Below are positions 9,245 through 18,010 of a stretch of 64,000 nt of DNA, in pieces. Positions within the stretch are counted from its first letter, which is position 1. Each line of letters opens with the position of its first letter. Both the position numbers and the translations under genes were made by a program. The stretch lies in NCBI RefSeq assembly GCF_001921865.1, contig NZ_MSCT01000020.1, positions 248,001 through 312,000 on the forward strand, read 5' to 3'. The DNA comes from Pseudomonas chlororaphis. Lineage in GTDB: Bacteria; Pseudomonadota; Gammaproteobacteria; Pseudomonadales; Pseudomonadaceae. A model generated the notes under the pieces. That model did not search any database and was not told the DNA's origin. It saw only the letters and a program-made list of their open reading frames with translations.

Positions 9245-9838
9245 ATGGACATGCAATCCCGAATTCGCCAGCTTTTTCAGGCCAGTATCGACACCAAGCA
9301 GCAGGCGATGGACGTACTTGCACCGCACATCGAGCAAGCCAGCCAAGTCATGGTCAACGCACTGCTCAACGAAGGGAAAATGTTGTCCTGCGGCAACGGC
9401 GGCTCGGCCGGCGACGCCCAGCACTTCTCTTCCGAGCTGCTCAACCGCTTCGAACGTGAGCGCCCGAGCCTGCCAGCCATCGCACTGACCACCGACAGCT
9501 CGACGATCACCTCGATCGCCAACGATTACAGCTACAACGAAGTCTTTTCCAAACAGATTCGCGCCCTGGGCCAGCCCGGCGATGTCTTGCTGGCCATTTC
9601 CACCAGCGGCAATTCGGCGAACATCATTCAAGCGATCCAGGCCGCACATGATCGCGAAATGATTGTCGTAGCCTTGACCGGGCGCGACGGCGGCGGCATG
9701 GCTTCGCTGCTCTTGCCGGAAGACGTCGAGATTCGCGTCCCCGCCCACGTCACCGCACGCATTCAAGAAGTCCACCTGCTGGCGATCCACTGCCTCTGCG
9801 ACTTGATCGACAGCCAACTGTTCGGGAGTGAAGAATGA
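9245..9838 (+). CDS. gmhA: SIS-domain sedoheptulose-7-phosphate isomerase (GmhA/DiaA family)
   Basis: A 197-aa SIS-domain protein. Family members convert sedoheptulose-7-phosphate to D-glycero-D-manno-heptose-7-phosphate for the LPS core; the E. coli gene at the same locus (diaA) instead binds DnaA. Visible motifs are LSCGNGGSAGDAQHFSSEL and LLAISTSGNSANII, the phosphosugar loops, plus the family end EVHLLAIHCLCDLID. Its stop overlaps the next ATG as ATGA. Sequence alone does not decide between the enzyme and the DnaA-binding role. Confidence 0.88.
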   Translation: MDMQSRIRQLFQASIDTKQQAMDVLAPHIEQASQVMVNALLNEGKMLSCGNGGSAGDAQHFSSELLNRFERERPSLPAIALTTDSSTITSIANDYSYNEVFSKQIRALGQPGDVLLAISTSGNSANIIQAIQAAHDREMIVVALTGRDGGGMASLLLPEDVEIRVPAHVTARIQEVHLLAIHCLCDLIDSQLFGSEE

Positions 9839-10416
9839 CCCCTAATCGCCTTGGCCTACTGGCCCTGACCCTAGTCTTGAGCATCAGCGGTTGCAGCTCG
9901 GTGATTACCGCCACCCGCGAAAGCCCGATCGAAGACGACCGCGGCACCCGTACCTTCGGCAGCAAGATCGATGACTCGCTGATCAAGACCAAGGTTGAAG
10001 TCAACGTTGCCAAAGCCAGCCCGGACCTGGACAACGGCTCTTCGCGCGTGGGCGTGACCAGCTTCAACGGCGTGGTATTGCTCGTTGGGCAAACCCCGCG
10101 CGAAGACCTCAAGGCCGCAGCCGAACAAGCTGCCAGCAACGTACAGCGCGTAAAGAAAGTGCATAATGAACTGCAAATCATGCAACCCATCACTTTGCTG
10201 GCAATCAGCAACGATGCCTTGCTGACGACCAAGATCAAGACCCAGATGCTGACCAACAGCAACGTCCCGGACTCGCGTATCAAGATCATTACCGAGAACG
10301 GTATCGTCTATCTGATGGGCCTGGTAACCCGACAGGAAGCCACCCGCGCCAGCGATGTGGTACAGAGCGTTTCCGGGGTACAGAAAATCGTCAAGGTATT
10401 CGAATACATCGACTGA
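9835..10416 (+). CDS. BON-domain outer-membrane lipoprotein (DolP/YraP-like)
   Basis: The 193-aa product has a lipoprotein signal ending LSISGC (Cys near residue 20) and two BON domains: about 45-110 (DDSLIKTKVEVNVAKA...GVVLLVGQTP) and 120-190 (NDALLTTKIKTQM...NGIVYLMGLVT). The E. coli homologue at this locus, DolP, binds anionic phospholipids and supports envelope integrity. It overlaps gmhA by 4 bases and ends just before a bidirectional terminator. Confidence 0.9.
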   Translation: MTPNRLGLLALTLVLSISGCSSVITATRESPIEDDRGTRTFGSKIDDSLIKTKVEVNVAKASPDLDNGSSRVGVTSFNGVVLLVGQTPREDLKAAAEQAASNVQRVKKVHNELQIMQPITLLAISNDALLTTKIKTQMLTNSNVPDSRIKIITENGIVYLMGLVTRQEATRASDVVQSVSGVQKIVKVFEYID

Positions 10417-10438
10417 TCCCGGCCGATAGCCAGACATG

Positions 10439-10471
10439 AAAAAGGCGATCCGGATGGATCGCCTTTTTTAT
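10439..10471. terminator. Bidirectional terminator between the BON lipoprotein gene and sspB
   Basis: The stem GGCGATCC/GGATCGCC is flanked by an A-run on the left and a T-run on the right, so it can serve both converging units. Confidence 0.85.
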
Positions 10472-10887
10472 TACTTCACGACTTTGAGGCTGGGTCGGCC
10501 ACTTGGACGCGGCGGCTCGCTGTCCGGCGGCGGAACATCATCGTCCACCTCGATCGCATCGTCCTCGTCATCCACGGGCGACTCCAGATCGAACACCATG
10601 CCTTGGCCATTCTCCCGAGCGTAAATGCCCAGAATGGCCGGCACAGGAACGTACAGGCTATGGGGAACGCCACCGAAGCGCCCCTCGAAGGTCACCACTT
10701 CATTGTCCATGTGCAGGTGGCGCACGGCACTCGGCGAAATATTCAGGACGATCTGCCCATCACTGGCAAAACCCTGAGGCACCTGTACCGCCGGATATTC
10801 GGAATTAACCAGCATATGCGGGGTGCAATCGTTGTCCACAATCCACTCATAGAGCGCGCGGACCAGATAAGGTCGACTGGAGTTCAT
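10471..10887 (-). CDS. sspB: SspB, ClpXP adaptor
   Basis: Adaptor that delivers ssrA-tagged peptides to ClpXP. The 138-aa protein starts MNSSRPYLVRALYEWIVDND, the family signature, with a substrate-binding domain up to about residue 105. A long acidic linker (DDEDDAIEVDDD) follows. The extreme C-terminus (RPSLKVVK) is the basic/hydrophobic tail known to dock on the ClpX zinc domain. It lies 16 bases after sspA in the same operon. Confidence 0.96.
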   Translation of the reverse strand: MNSSRPYLVRALYEWIVDNDCTPHMLVNSEYPAVQVPQGFASDGQIVLNISPSAVRHLHMDNEVVTFEGRFGGVPHSLYVPVPAILGIYARENGQGMVFDLESPVDDEDDAIEVDDDVPPPDSEPPRPSGRPSLKVVK

Positions 10888-10903
10888 AGCGGCTCCTTAA
10901 GCC

Positions 10904-11521
10904 TTAGCGCATGTCGCGTTCGACGCCAGACAGGCTTGCCTGGAACGTCTCACGGGCGAACTGGCGCTCCATATAATCAAGCAACGGCTTGGCTTGCCGT
11001 GGCAATTCAATACCCAGAATCGGTAATCTCCAGAGTATTGGCAATAGGCAGCAATCCACCAGACTTTGTTCCTCACTGAGGAAAAACGGCTTCTCCGCGA
11101 ACAGCGGCGAAACCCCGGTCAGGCTCTCGCGCAACTCTTTTCGAGCCTGGGCACGAGCGGCCTCCTTGGTCCGGGAATCCAGGATCTGGTCCACCAGCCC
11201 ACACCAGTCGCGCTGAATCCGATGGATCAGCAGACGGCTGTTGGCACGCGCCACAGGATAAACCGGCAGTAAGGGCGGGTGCGGGTAACGCTCATCCAGG
11301 TATTCCATCACCACAGTCGACTCCCACAACGCCAGGTCGCGATCGACCAGGGTGGGCAAACTGCCGTAAGGGTTCACTTCGATCAGCTTCGGCGGTTGAC
11401 GCCCCGCCTCCACACTGATGATCTCGGCGCTGACACCCTTCTCTGCGAGCACGATACGTACCCGGTGGGAATAGTGGTCGGCGGGGTCGGAGTAACAGGC
11501 CAACCGATTGGTCACGCCCAT
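10904..11521 (-). CDS. sspA: SspA, stringent starvation protein A
   Basis: RNA-polymerase-associated protein with a glutathione-S-transferase fold but no GST activity; in gamma-proteobacteria it affects stress and virulence gene transcription. The 205-aa product begins MGVTNRLACYSDPADHYSHRVRIVLAEKG and carries EVNPYGSLPTLVDRDLALWES, typical of the SspA N-terminal domain. First gene of the sspAB unit. Confidence 0.96.
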   Translation of the reverse strand: MGVTNRLACYSDPADHYSHRVRIVLAEKGVSAEIISVEAGRQPPKLIEVNPYGSLPTLVDRDLALWESTVVMEYLDERYPHPPLLPVYPVARANSRLLIHRIQRDWCGLVDQILDSRTKEAARAQARKELRESLTGVSPLFAEKPFFLSEEQSLVDCCLLPILWRLPILGIELPRQAKPLLDYMERQFARETFQASLSGVERDMR

Positions 11522-11672
11522 GGCGGTCCTCCTCGCTTGTTGAAATTATCGGAAGCAGAAAAACGAGCGCGCCCAGAGGGCGCCTCTCGTAACGCCCGGA
11601 TGAACCGGACTCGTTACACCTTCAGAGACGCCCTTGGGCGCGCACGATTAACAGCAATGAATTACAGCTTTA

Positions 11673-12455
11673 TCAATGAACGTCTTTCCAGTATTCGCGC
11701 TTGAGCAGATAGGCGAACACGAAGAAGAAGGCCAGATACAGTAACACATAGGTGCCGATCCGTTGATGCTCCAGCTTGACCGGGTTGGCCGAGTAAGCCA
11801 GGAAAGTCACCAGGTTCTTGACCTTCTCATCGAACTGCTCTTCGTTGAGCGCACCGGTTTTTGGCAGCACGGTCAACTGATCGCAGGCTTCGTGAGTCAG
11901 AGGAGTTCCGGTCAACGGATCGTATTGCTTCTTGCCGTCCTCGACGATCTGCACCTGCTTGCAGCCCACCACCTGGCGACCCTGCAGGCCAACCAGAACG
12001 TTAGGCATGCCGACGTTCGGGAAGACCTTGTTGTTCACGCCCCAAGGGCGCGCCGGATCTTCATAGAAGGAGTGCAGATAGCCATAGAGCCAGTCGGTGC
12101 CACGCACACGGGCGACCAGGGTCAGGTCGGGCGGAGCCGCGCCGAACCAGGCCTTGGCGTCAGCCGGCTGCATGCCGATGTTCATGTGGTCGCCGATCTT
12201 CGCGCCAGTGAATACCAGCTTGCTCAGCATCAGATCGTGAGGGATCCCCAGATCGTCGGCGACACGCTCGTAACGCTGGAACTTGGCACTGTGGCAACCC
12301 ATGCAGTAGTTGGCGAATGTCCGCGCACCATCTTGCATGGCGGCCTTGTCGGAGACGTCGATGTCGACTTTTTCCAGCTCGGGGCCACCGTGTTCGGCCG
12401 CAAAGGACAGTACAGGCATAGCAGCAAGAATCAGTACAGCAAATAGCTTTTTCAT
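11673..12455 (-). CDS. petC: Cytochrome c1 subunit of the bc1 complex
   Basis: Membrane-anchored c-type cytochrome that passes electrons from the Rieske protein to soluble cytochromes. I start it at the ATG at 12455 (MKKLFAVLILAAMPVLSFAAE), which overlaps the petB stop as ATGA and gives a signal peptide; the frame is open further upstream inside petB. The heme site CMGCH lies near residues 51-55. Axial Met candidates lie near the C-terminal third, and one C-terminal membrane helix (VLLYLAFFFVFAYLL) anchors the 260-aa protein. Confidence 0.95.
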   Translation of the reverse strand: MKKLFAVLILAAMPVLSFAAEHGGPELEKVDIDVSDKAAMQDGARTFANYCMGCHSAKFQRYERVADDLGIPHDLMLSKLVFTGAKIGDHMNIGMQPADAKAWFGAAPPDLTLVARVRGTDWLYGYLHSFYEDPARPWGVNNKVFPNVGMPNVLVGLQGRQVVGCKQVQIVEDGKKQYDPLTGTPLTHEACDQLTVLPKTGALNEEQFDEKVKNLVTFLAYSANPVKLEHQRIGTYVLLYLAFFFVFAYLLKREYWKDVH

Positions 12456-13669
12456 CAGCCAGTCACCCTTTCCGGAACCGGTTTGGTCTTCTCGAGCCTG
12501 GTGTAGAACGGCATCAGAATGAAGTAGGCGAAGTACAGGAAGGTACATACCTGCGACAGCAATGTACGGCCCGGAGTCGGTGCCAGCACGCCCAGGATCC
12601 CCAGGATCACGAACGAGATGCAGAACACCACCAGCCAGATCTTGCTCAGCCAGCCCTTGTAGCGCATGGATTTAACCGGGCTGCGGTCCAGCCATGGCAG
12701 CACGAACAGCACGGCGATTGCCGCGCCCATCGCGATCACACCCAGCAGCTTGTCCGGAACCGCGCGCAAAATCGCGTAGAACGGAGTGAAGTACCAGACC
12801 GGGGCAATATGCTCAGGCGTCTTGAACGGGTTGGCTTGTTCAAAGTTCGGTTTCTCGAGGAAATAACCACCCATTTCCGGGAAGAAGAACACGATCGAAC
12901 AGAAGATGAACAGGAACACCACCACACCGACGATATCCTTCACGGTGTAATACGGATGGAAAGCAATGCCATCCAGCGGTATGCCGTTTTCATCCTTGTG
13001 CTTCTTGATGTCCACGCCGTCCGGGTTGTTCGAACCGACTTCGTGCAGCGCCAGAATGTGCAGCACCACCAGGCCGAGAATCACAATCGGCAGGGCCACT
13101 ACGTGCAAGGCGAAGAAGCGGTTCAGGGTGATCCCGGAAATCAGGTAGTCGCCGCGAATCCACTGGGTCAGGTCGTTACCGATGACAGGGATCGCACCGA
13201 ACAGCGAGATGATCACCTGCGCGCCCCAGTAGGACATTTGCCCCCAAGGCAGCAGGTACCCCATGAACGCTTCGGCCATCAGCGCCAGGTAGATCAGCAT
13301 GCCGAACAGCCATACCAGCTCACGCGGCTTCTGGTACGAACCGTAGAGCAGGCCACGGAACATATGCAGGTAGACCACGATGAAGAACGCAGAAGCGCCG
13401 GTGGAGTGCAGCAGACGCAGGATCGAGCCGTACTCAACGTCGCGCATGATGTATTCGACGGAAGCAAAAGCCTCCTCCGCCGACGGGGTGTAGCTCATGG
13501 TCAGCCAGACACCGGTGACGATCTGGTTAACCAGAACCAGCAGAGCCAGGGAACCAAAGAAGTAGAAGAAGTTGAAGTTCTTCGGGGCGTAATACTTGCT
13601 GAGATGGTCTTCCCACATCTTGGTCGCGGGGAAGCGCGCATCGACCCAATCCATGAACTTGCTCATCAC
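12455..13669 (-). CDS. petB: Cytochrome b subunit of the bc1 complex
   Basis: Core quinol-oxidising membrane subunit that binds hemes bL and bH. About 403 aa with eight predicted membrane helices. The conserved paired histidines lie in LLHSTGASAFFIVVYLHMFRG (near residue 85-105) and in RFFALHVVALPIVILGLVVLHI (near 190-210). The Qo-site motif PEWY is PVWY here (HIAPVWYFTPFYAILR), a variant also seen in other proteobacteria. It sits between petA and petC with 4-base overlaps. Confidence 0.95.
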   Translation of the reverse strand: MMSKFMDWVDARFPATKMWEDHLSKYYAPKNFNFFYFFGSLALLVLVNQIVTGVWLTMSYTPSAEEAFASVEYIMRDVEYGSILRLLHSTGASAFFIVVYLHMFRGLLYGSYQKPRELVWLFGMLIYLALMAEAFMGYLLPWGQMSYWGAQVIISLFGAIPVIGNDLTQWIRGDYLISGITLNRFFALHVVALPIVILGLVVLHILALHEVGSNNPDGVDIKKHKDENGIPLDGIAFHPYYTVKDIVGVVVFLFIFCSIVFFFPEMGGYFLEKPNFEQANPFKTPEHIAPVWYFTPFYAILRAVPDKLLGVIAMGAAIAVLFVLPWLDRSPVKSMRYKGWLSKIWLVVFCISFVILGILGVLAPTPGRTLLSQVCTFLYFAYFILMPFYTRLEKTKPVPERVTG

Positions 13670-14259
13670 GCTTTCTCCGTATCGACGCCGATGACAATAA
13701 GGTCGTCCGACTCATAGGAATGCGGGGGTACTGGCAGGTTCAAAGGCGCGGGTTGCGACTTGTAGACGCGGCCAGCCAGATCGTAGTGGGAACCGTGGCA
13801 AGGGCAGAAATAGCCACCTACCCAATCCTTGCCCAGATCCGCAGGCGCCACTTCAGGGCGGAAGGTCGGCGAACAACCCAGGTGGGTGCAGATACCGATC
13901 AGCAGCAGGATCTCTGGCTTGATCGAACGCACTTCCGGGTCGACGTAGGTTGGTTGAACAGAGTTCTTGGAGTCTGGGTCGGACAGCTGACCCTCGATTT
14001 TCTTGAGATTCCCCAGGATCTCCTGCGTGCGGCGGACGATAAATACCGGCTGACCGCGCCACTCAGCAATCATCTGCTGGCCTGGGTCGATCTTGCTGAT
14101 ATTCACTTTCACCGGTGCACCTGCGGCTTTCGCCTTGGCACTGGGAAACCATGACCCCACGAACGGGACCGCAGCCCCCACCGCTCCTGCAGCACCCACC
14201 ACGGATGTAGCTGCTACAAGGAAGCGACGCCGGCCTGCATTCACGCCGTCATTGCTCAT
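13666..14259 (-). CDS. petA: Rieske iron-sulfur subunit of the bc1 complex
   Basis: [2Fe-2S] protein that takes the first electron from quinol at the Qo site. The 197-aa product has a Tat-type N-terminus (RRRFLVAATSVVGAAGAVGAA) that also serves as membrane anchor. The cluster-binding boxes are CTHLGCSP and CPCHGSHYD. First gene of petABC; its stop overlaps the petB start. Confidence 0.96.
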   Translation of the reverse strand: MSNDGVNAGRRRFLVAATSVVGAAGAVGAAVPFVGSWFPSAKAKAAGAPVKVNISKIDPGQQMIAEWRGQPVFIVRRTQEILGNLKKIEGQLSDPDSKNSVQPTYVDPEVRSIKPEILLLIGICTHLGCSPTFRPEVAPADLGKDWVGGYFCPCHGSHYDLAGRVYKSQPAPLNLPVPPHSYESDDLIVIGVDTEKA

Positions 14260-14460
14260 TCAGTCCTCTCCCATCAGCTTTGTGGCCTGTTAAATCAGGC
14301 ATCTACTAAGTAAAAATCTGAACTTATAAAAATTTTGCCGAATGGTAATGAAAAGCCCCTACTCTGACAAGGTAATTACCAACCTGGCCCGGCTCCAGGC
14401 CCTGTAGTATAGGGGCTCTGCGGATGTGGCAAGTTGTCACACTACAAAATAGTCGCCCAT
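14260..14460 (-). promoter_or_regulatory. Leader/promoter region of petABC
   Basis: On the minus strand a TATACT hexamer (14406-14411) lies 15 bases after TTGCCA (14427-14432), a weakly spaced sigma-70 candidate. The following leader can fold a GC-rich hairpin around 14377-14403. Nothing else is recognisable. Confidence 0.3.
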
Positions 14461-14502
14461 AAAAAAACGCCCAGCTCCATAAGGAGGCTGGGCGTTCTTT
14501 TG
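14461..14502 (-). terminator. Intrinsic terminator after rpsI
   Basis: The stem ACGCCCAGCCTCC/GGAGCTGGGCGT is followed on the minus strand by a run of seven T. It lies 15 bases after the rpsI stop and upstream of petA. Confidence 0.88.
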
Positions 14503-14516
14503 AACGCGAAAGCGAA

Positions 14517-14909
14517 TTAACGCTTCGAGTACTGCGGACGCTTACGCGCTTTACGCAGACCGACTTTCTTACGTTCAACTTCACGGGCGTCGCGGGTTAC
14601 GAAGCCAGCTTTACGCAGAGCGCTGCGCAGAGTTTCGTCGTAGTCCATCAGAGCACGAGTGATGCCGTGGCGGATTGCGCCAGCCTGGCCACTCACACCA
14701 CCACCGATAACGGTGACGTAGATGTCGAACTTCTCGACGGTCTCGGTCAGTTCCAGCGGCTGACGAACTACCATGCGGGCAGTTTCGCGGCCGAAGAAGT
14801 TATCCAGGGAGCGATTGTTGATGGAGATGTTGCCAGTGCCCGGACGCAGGAAAACGCGTGCGGTTGCAGTCTTGCGACGGCCAGTGCCGTAATTTTGAGT
14901 CGCCGACAT
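14517..14909 (-). CDS. rpsI: Ribosomal protein uS9
   Basis: 30S subunit protein whose basic C-terminal tail reaches the P-site tRNA. The 130-aa product starts MSATQNYGTGRRKTATARVFLRPG and ends KKVGLRKARKRPQYSKR, the invariant tail. It lies 14 bases after rplM in the classic rplM-rpsI operon. Confidence 0.98.
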   Translation of the reverse strand: MSATQNYGTGRRKTATARVFLRPGTGNISINNRSLDNFFGRETARMVVRQPLELTETVEKFDIYVTVIGGGVSGQAGAIRHGITRALMDYDETLRSALRKAGFVTRDAREVERKKVGLRKARKRPQYSKR

Positions 14910-14923
14910 AATGAACTATTCCG

Positions 14924-15352
14924 TTAAATCTTCAGTTCTTGGGGCTGCTGAGCAGTATGAGGGTGAGCAGCGCCCGCATAGACTTTCAGCTTACGGTACA
15001 TGTCGCGACCCAGCGGGTTCTTAGGCAGCATGCCTTTTACCGCGGTCTCGATCACGCGCTCAGGGGCCTTGGCGATCAGCTTTTCAAAGTTGATCGACTT
15101 GATGCCGCCCGGGAAACCGGAGTGGGAGTAGTACATTTTGTCAGTGGTCTTAGCGCCAGTAACACGTACTTGCTCAGCGTTGATCACGACGATGTAGTCG
15201 CCGGTGTCGACGTGAGGTGTGTACTCAGGCTTGTGCTTGCCACGCAGACGGCTCGCGATTTCGGTGGCCAGACGACCCAGGGTCTGACCAGCAGCGTCGA
15301 CGACAAACCAGTCGCGCTTAACTGTTTCCGGTTTAGCAGTAAAAGTTTTCAT
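14924..15352 (-). CDS. rplM: Ribosomal protein uL13
   Basis: 50S subunit protein; its E. coli homologue also autoregulates the operon. The 142-aa product starts MKTFTAKPETVKRDWFVVDAAGQTLGRLATEIA and contains GMLPKNPLGRDMYRKLKVYAG, both diagnostic. First gene of rplM-rpsI with a strong promoter upstream. Confidence 0.98.
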   Translation of the reverse strand: MKTFTAKPETVKRDWFVVDAAGQTLGRLATEIASRLRGKHKPEYTPHVDTGDYIVVINAEQVRVTGAKTTDKMYYSHSGFPGGIKSINFEKLIAKAPERVIETAVKGMLPKNPLGRDMYRKLKVYAGAAHPHTAQQPQELKI

Positions 15353-15392
15353 TCTTTATAGCCTCAGGGGCCGCCTGTAAATTAGACGGCGG

Positions 15393-15421
15393 ATCTTACT
15401 GAATAGTGCGTACTTTGACAA
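15393..15421 (-). promoter_or_regulatory. Sigma-70 promoter of rplM-rpsI
   Basis: TTGTCA (15416-15421) and TAAGAT (15393-15398) on the minus strand are separated by exactly 17 bases, about 41 bases before the rplM start. The short leader contains a GGCGGCCCC-rich segment. Confidence 0.75.
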
Positions 15422-15597
15422 GTCAAAGGCAGCCGGATACAGACGCTATCGGGGGCTCGGGTCAGCGCGTCCGTTATACGGCAAGATTCTTCGGCAGGCG
15501 GCGCATCACTTCCACTGCAGAAAGAGCTGCGGAATTATGCAGATTGCGAAAAAAAATTCAACCTGCTTTTATGATTGTTTTGCCGAAGGAGCACCCG

Positions 15598-16635
15598 ATG
15601 GACTATCGCCAGCTAGGCCGGACCGACCTGAACGTGAGTGCAATCTGCCTGGGAACCATGACCTGGGGCGAGCAGAACAGCGAGTCCGAGGCCTTCGCCC
15701 AGATCGAACGAGCCAAGGCGGCCGGGATCAATTTCATCGACACCGCCGAGATGTATCCTGTGCCGCCAAAAGCCGAAACCTATGCCACCACCGAGCGCTA
15801 CATCGGTAATTGGTTCAAGGCCCGCGGTGATCGCGCCGACTGGATCCTGGCGAGCAAGATCGCCGGCCCCGGCAACACCATCGACTACATTCGCGACAAA
15901 CAGCTCAAGCACAACCGCAAGCACATAGTCGAAGCCGTGGACGCCAGCCTCAAGCGCCTGCAGACCGACTGGATCGACCTCTACCAGTTGCATTGGCCGG
16001 AGCGCAGCACCAACTTCTTCGGTCAACTGGGCTACAAGCACAAGGAAGAGGACTTCACCCCACTGGAGGAAACCCTCGAAGCCCTGGACGAGCAGGTCAA
16101 GGCCGGCAAGATCCGCCATATCGGCCTGTCCAACGAAACCCCATGGGGCACCATGAAGTTCCTGGCCCTGGCCGAAAGCCGCGGCTGGCCACGGGCAGTA
16201 TCGATCCAGAACCCCTACAACCTGCTCAACCGCAGTTTCGAGGTGGGCCTGGCGGAAATCGCCATTCGCGAACAATGCGGACTGCTGGCCTACTCGCCCC
16301 TGGCCTTCGGCTTTCTCTCCGGCAAGTACGAAGGCGGCGCACGTCCGGCCAAAGGTCGTCTGAGCCTGTACAGCCGCTTCAGCCGTTACTTCAACCCGCA
16401 ATCGGAAGCAGCCTGTAGCCGTTATGTGGCCCTAGCCCGCGAACATGGCCTGGACCCGGCGCAAATGGCGTTGGCGTTCGTCACCCGGCAGCCATTCGTC
16501 ACCAGCAATATCATCGGCGCGACCACCCTCGAGCAACTGGACAGCAACATCGCCAGTTTCGAGCTGAAGTTGTCAGACGAAGTGCTGGCAGGGATCGAGG
16601 CGATTCACAAGGACCACCCGAACCCAGCGCCGTAA
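15598..16635 (+). CDS. Tas-like NADP(H)-dependent aldo-keto reductase
   Basis: Cytosolic aldo/keto reductase, physiological substrate unknown. The 345-aa product starts MDYRQLGRTDLNVSAICLGTMTWGEQNSE. It shows the AKR catalytic Asp-Tyr region (FIDTAEMYPVPP), the Lys in ILASKIAGP and His in LYQLHWPERSTNFFG, and a cofactor-binding C-terminus (FVTRQPFVTSNIIGATTLEQL). It resembles E. coli Tas along its whole length. I chose the ATG at 15598 because GAAGGAG lies just upstream, although the frame is open for another 190 bases. Confidence 0.92.
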   Translation: MDYRQLGRTDLNVSAICLGTMTWGEQNSESEAFAQIERAKAAGINFIDTAEMYPVPPKAETYATTERYIGNWFKARGDRADWILASKIAGPGNTIDYIRDKQLKHNRKHIVEAVDASLKRLQTDWIDLYQLHWPERSTNFFGQLGYKHKEEDFTPLEETLEALDEQVKAGKIRHIGLSNETPWGTMKFLALAESRGWPRAVSIQNPYNLLNRSFEVGLAEIAIREQCGLLAYSPLAFGFLSGKYEGGARPAKGRLSLYSRFSRYFNPQSEAACSRYVALAREHGLDPAQMALAFVTRQPFVTSNIIGATTLEQLDSNIASFELKLSDEVLAGIEAIHKDHPNPAP

Positions 16636-16647
16636 GGTACTTCATTG

Positions 16648-16714
16648 GTAGGAGCGAACTTGCTCGCGATGTCCGCGTCGCGGGCGCTGATCGCGAACAA
16701 GCTCGCTCCTACAG
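16648..16714. repeat. REPIN: inverted pair of REP sequences
   Basis: GTAGGAGCGAACTTGCTCGCGAT and its inverted copy ATCGCGAACAAGCTCGCTCCTAC flank a short GC-rich centre. It belongs to the commonest REP family in this window and lies between convergent genes. Confidence 0.9.
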
Positions 16715-16728
16715 GAAGCAGCCATGCG

Positions 16729-17865
16729 CTAGAGAGACCGCGCGATGATTTCCTTCATGATCTCGTTGGTCCCGGCATAGATGCGCTGCACCCGCGCATC
16801 CGCCCAGGCCCGGGCCACCGGGTATTCCCACATATAGCCGTAGCCGCCGTGCAACTGCACGCACTCGTCGAGCACCTTGCACTGCAAGTCGGTACCCCAA
16901 TACTTGGCCATCGCGGCGGTCGGTACGTCGAGCTTGCCCTGCAGATGCAGCTCCAGGCAGCGATCGACGAAAACCCGGCCAATCTGGATCTCGGTGGCCA
17001 TCTCCGCCAGCTTGAAACGGGTGTTCTGGAAGTCCGCGATCGACTTACCGAAGGCCTTGCGCTCGCGGGTGTACTCCAGGGTCCACTGCAGCGCTGCCTC
17101 GGCCGACGCCAGCCCTCCCACCGCCACAGTCAGGCGCTCCTGCGGCAACTCCTGCATCAGGTAGGCAAACCCCATCCCGGCCTGCCCTAGCAGGTTCTCC
17201 TTGGGCACACGGACATCCTGGAAAAACAGCTCGGACGTGTCCTGGGCCTTCATGCCGACCTTTTCCAGGCGCTTGCCCTTGGAAAAGCCTGGTGTACCAG
17301 CCTCCACCAGGAACAGGCTGGTGCCCTTGGCGCCGGCCTTGGGGTCGGTCTTGGCCACGACGATCACCAGATCGGCCAGGTAGCCGTTGGTGATAAAGGT
17401 CTTGGAGCCATTGATCACATATTCGTCACCGTCCAGCACCGCGGTGGTCTTGACCCCTTGCAGGTCGGAACCGGCGCCCGGTTCGGTCATGGCAATGGCC
17501 GTCACCATCTCGCCGGACACCAGTTTCGGCAGGTATTTGTGTTTCAACTGCTCGCTGCCGTAATGCAGGATGTAGGGCGCGACAATGTCGGAATGCAGGG
17601 AAAAACCGATACCGGTCAGGCCCAGCCGCCCCACCTCCTCGATCACCACCGCACTGTAGAGAAAGTCGGCTCCCAGGCCACCGTACTCCTCGGGAAGATG
17701 GGAGCAGAGCATCCCCGCCTCGCCTGCCTTGTTCCACAGGGCACGGTCGATGTAACCCTGTTTTTCCCATTGCCCATGGAACGGTACGGCCTCCTTTTCC
17801 AGGAAGGTACGCACGCTGTCACGAAAGAGTTCGTGCTCGGAGCTGAACAAGGTTCTGGGAATCAT
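16729..17865 (-). CDS. Acyl-CoA dehydrogenase family protein
   Basis: FAD-dependent acyl-CoA dehydrogenase fold, 378 aa, starting MIPRTLFSSEHELFRDSVRTFLEKE. FAD/substrate motifs include AMTEPGAGSDLQGVKTTA near residue 130 and the C-terminal QLHGGYGYMWEYPVARAWADARVQRIYAGTNEIMKEII, which carries the catalytic-base region. Chain-length preference cannot be read. It is divergent from a GlxA-family regulator, which may control it. The ATG at 17865 fits the family; upstream codons lack similarity. Confidence 0.92.
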   Translation of the reverse strand: MIPRTLFSSEHELFRDSVRTFLEKEAVPFHGQWEKQGYIDRALWNKAGEAGMLCSHLPEEYGGLGADFLYSAVVIEEVGRLGLTGIGFSLHSDIVAPYILHYGSEQLKHKYLPKLVSGEMVTAIAMTEPGAGSDLQGVKTTAVLDGDEYVINGSKTFITNGYLADLVIVVAKTDPKAGAKGTSLFLVEAGTPGFSKGKRLEKVGMKAQDTSELFFQDVRVPKENLLGQAGMGFAYLMQELPQERLTVAVGGLASAEAALQWTLEYTRERKAFGKSIADFQNTRFKLAEMATEIQIGRVFVDRCLELHLQGKLDVPTAAMAKYWGTDLQCKVLDECVQLHGGYGYMWEYPVARAWADARVQRIYAGTNEIMKEIIARSL

Positions 17866-18010
17866 TGGACTACCTGTCGTTGTTGGCGGCCGGGATTGGC
17901 CCACAGAGCCTAAGCCCACGCATGCAACACAGGACACTGGACACATCCGACAAAAAATAAGACGATCCAGCCGTCTGGTGACCACTTTCCCCTATAAGAA
18001 CAATTGAATT

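Noticed and set aside
10603..11079. A 158-codon plus-strand frame over sspB/sspA
   Set aside because: Antisense to two well-recognised genes and lacks any protein features.
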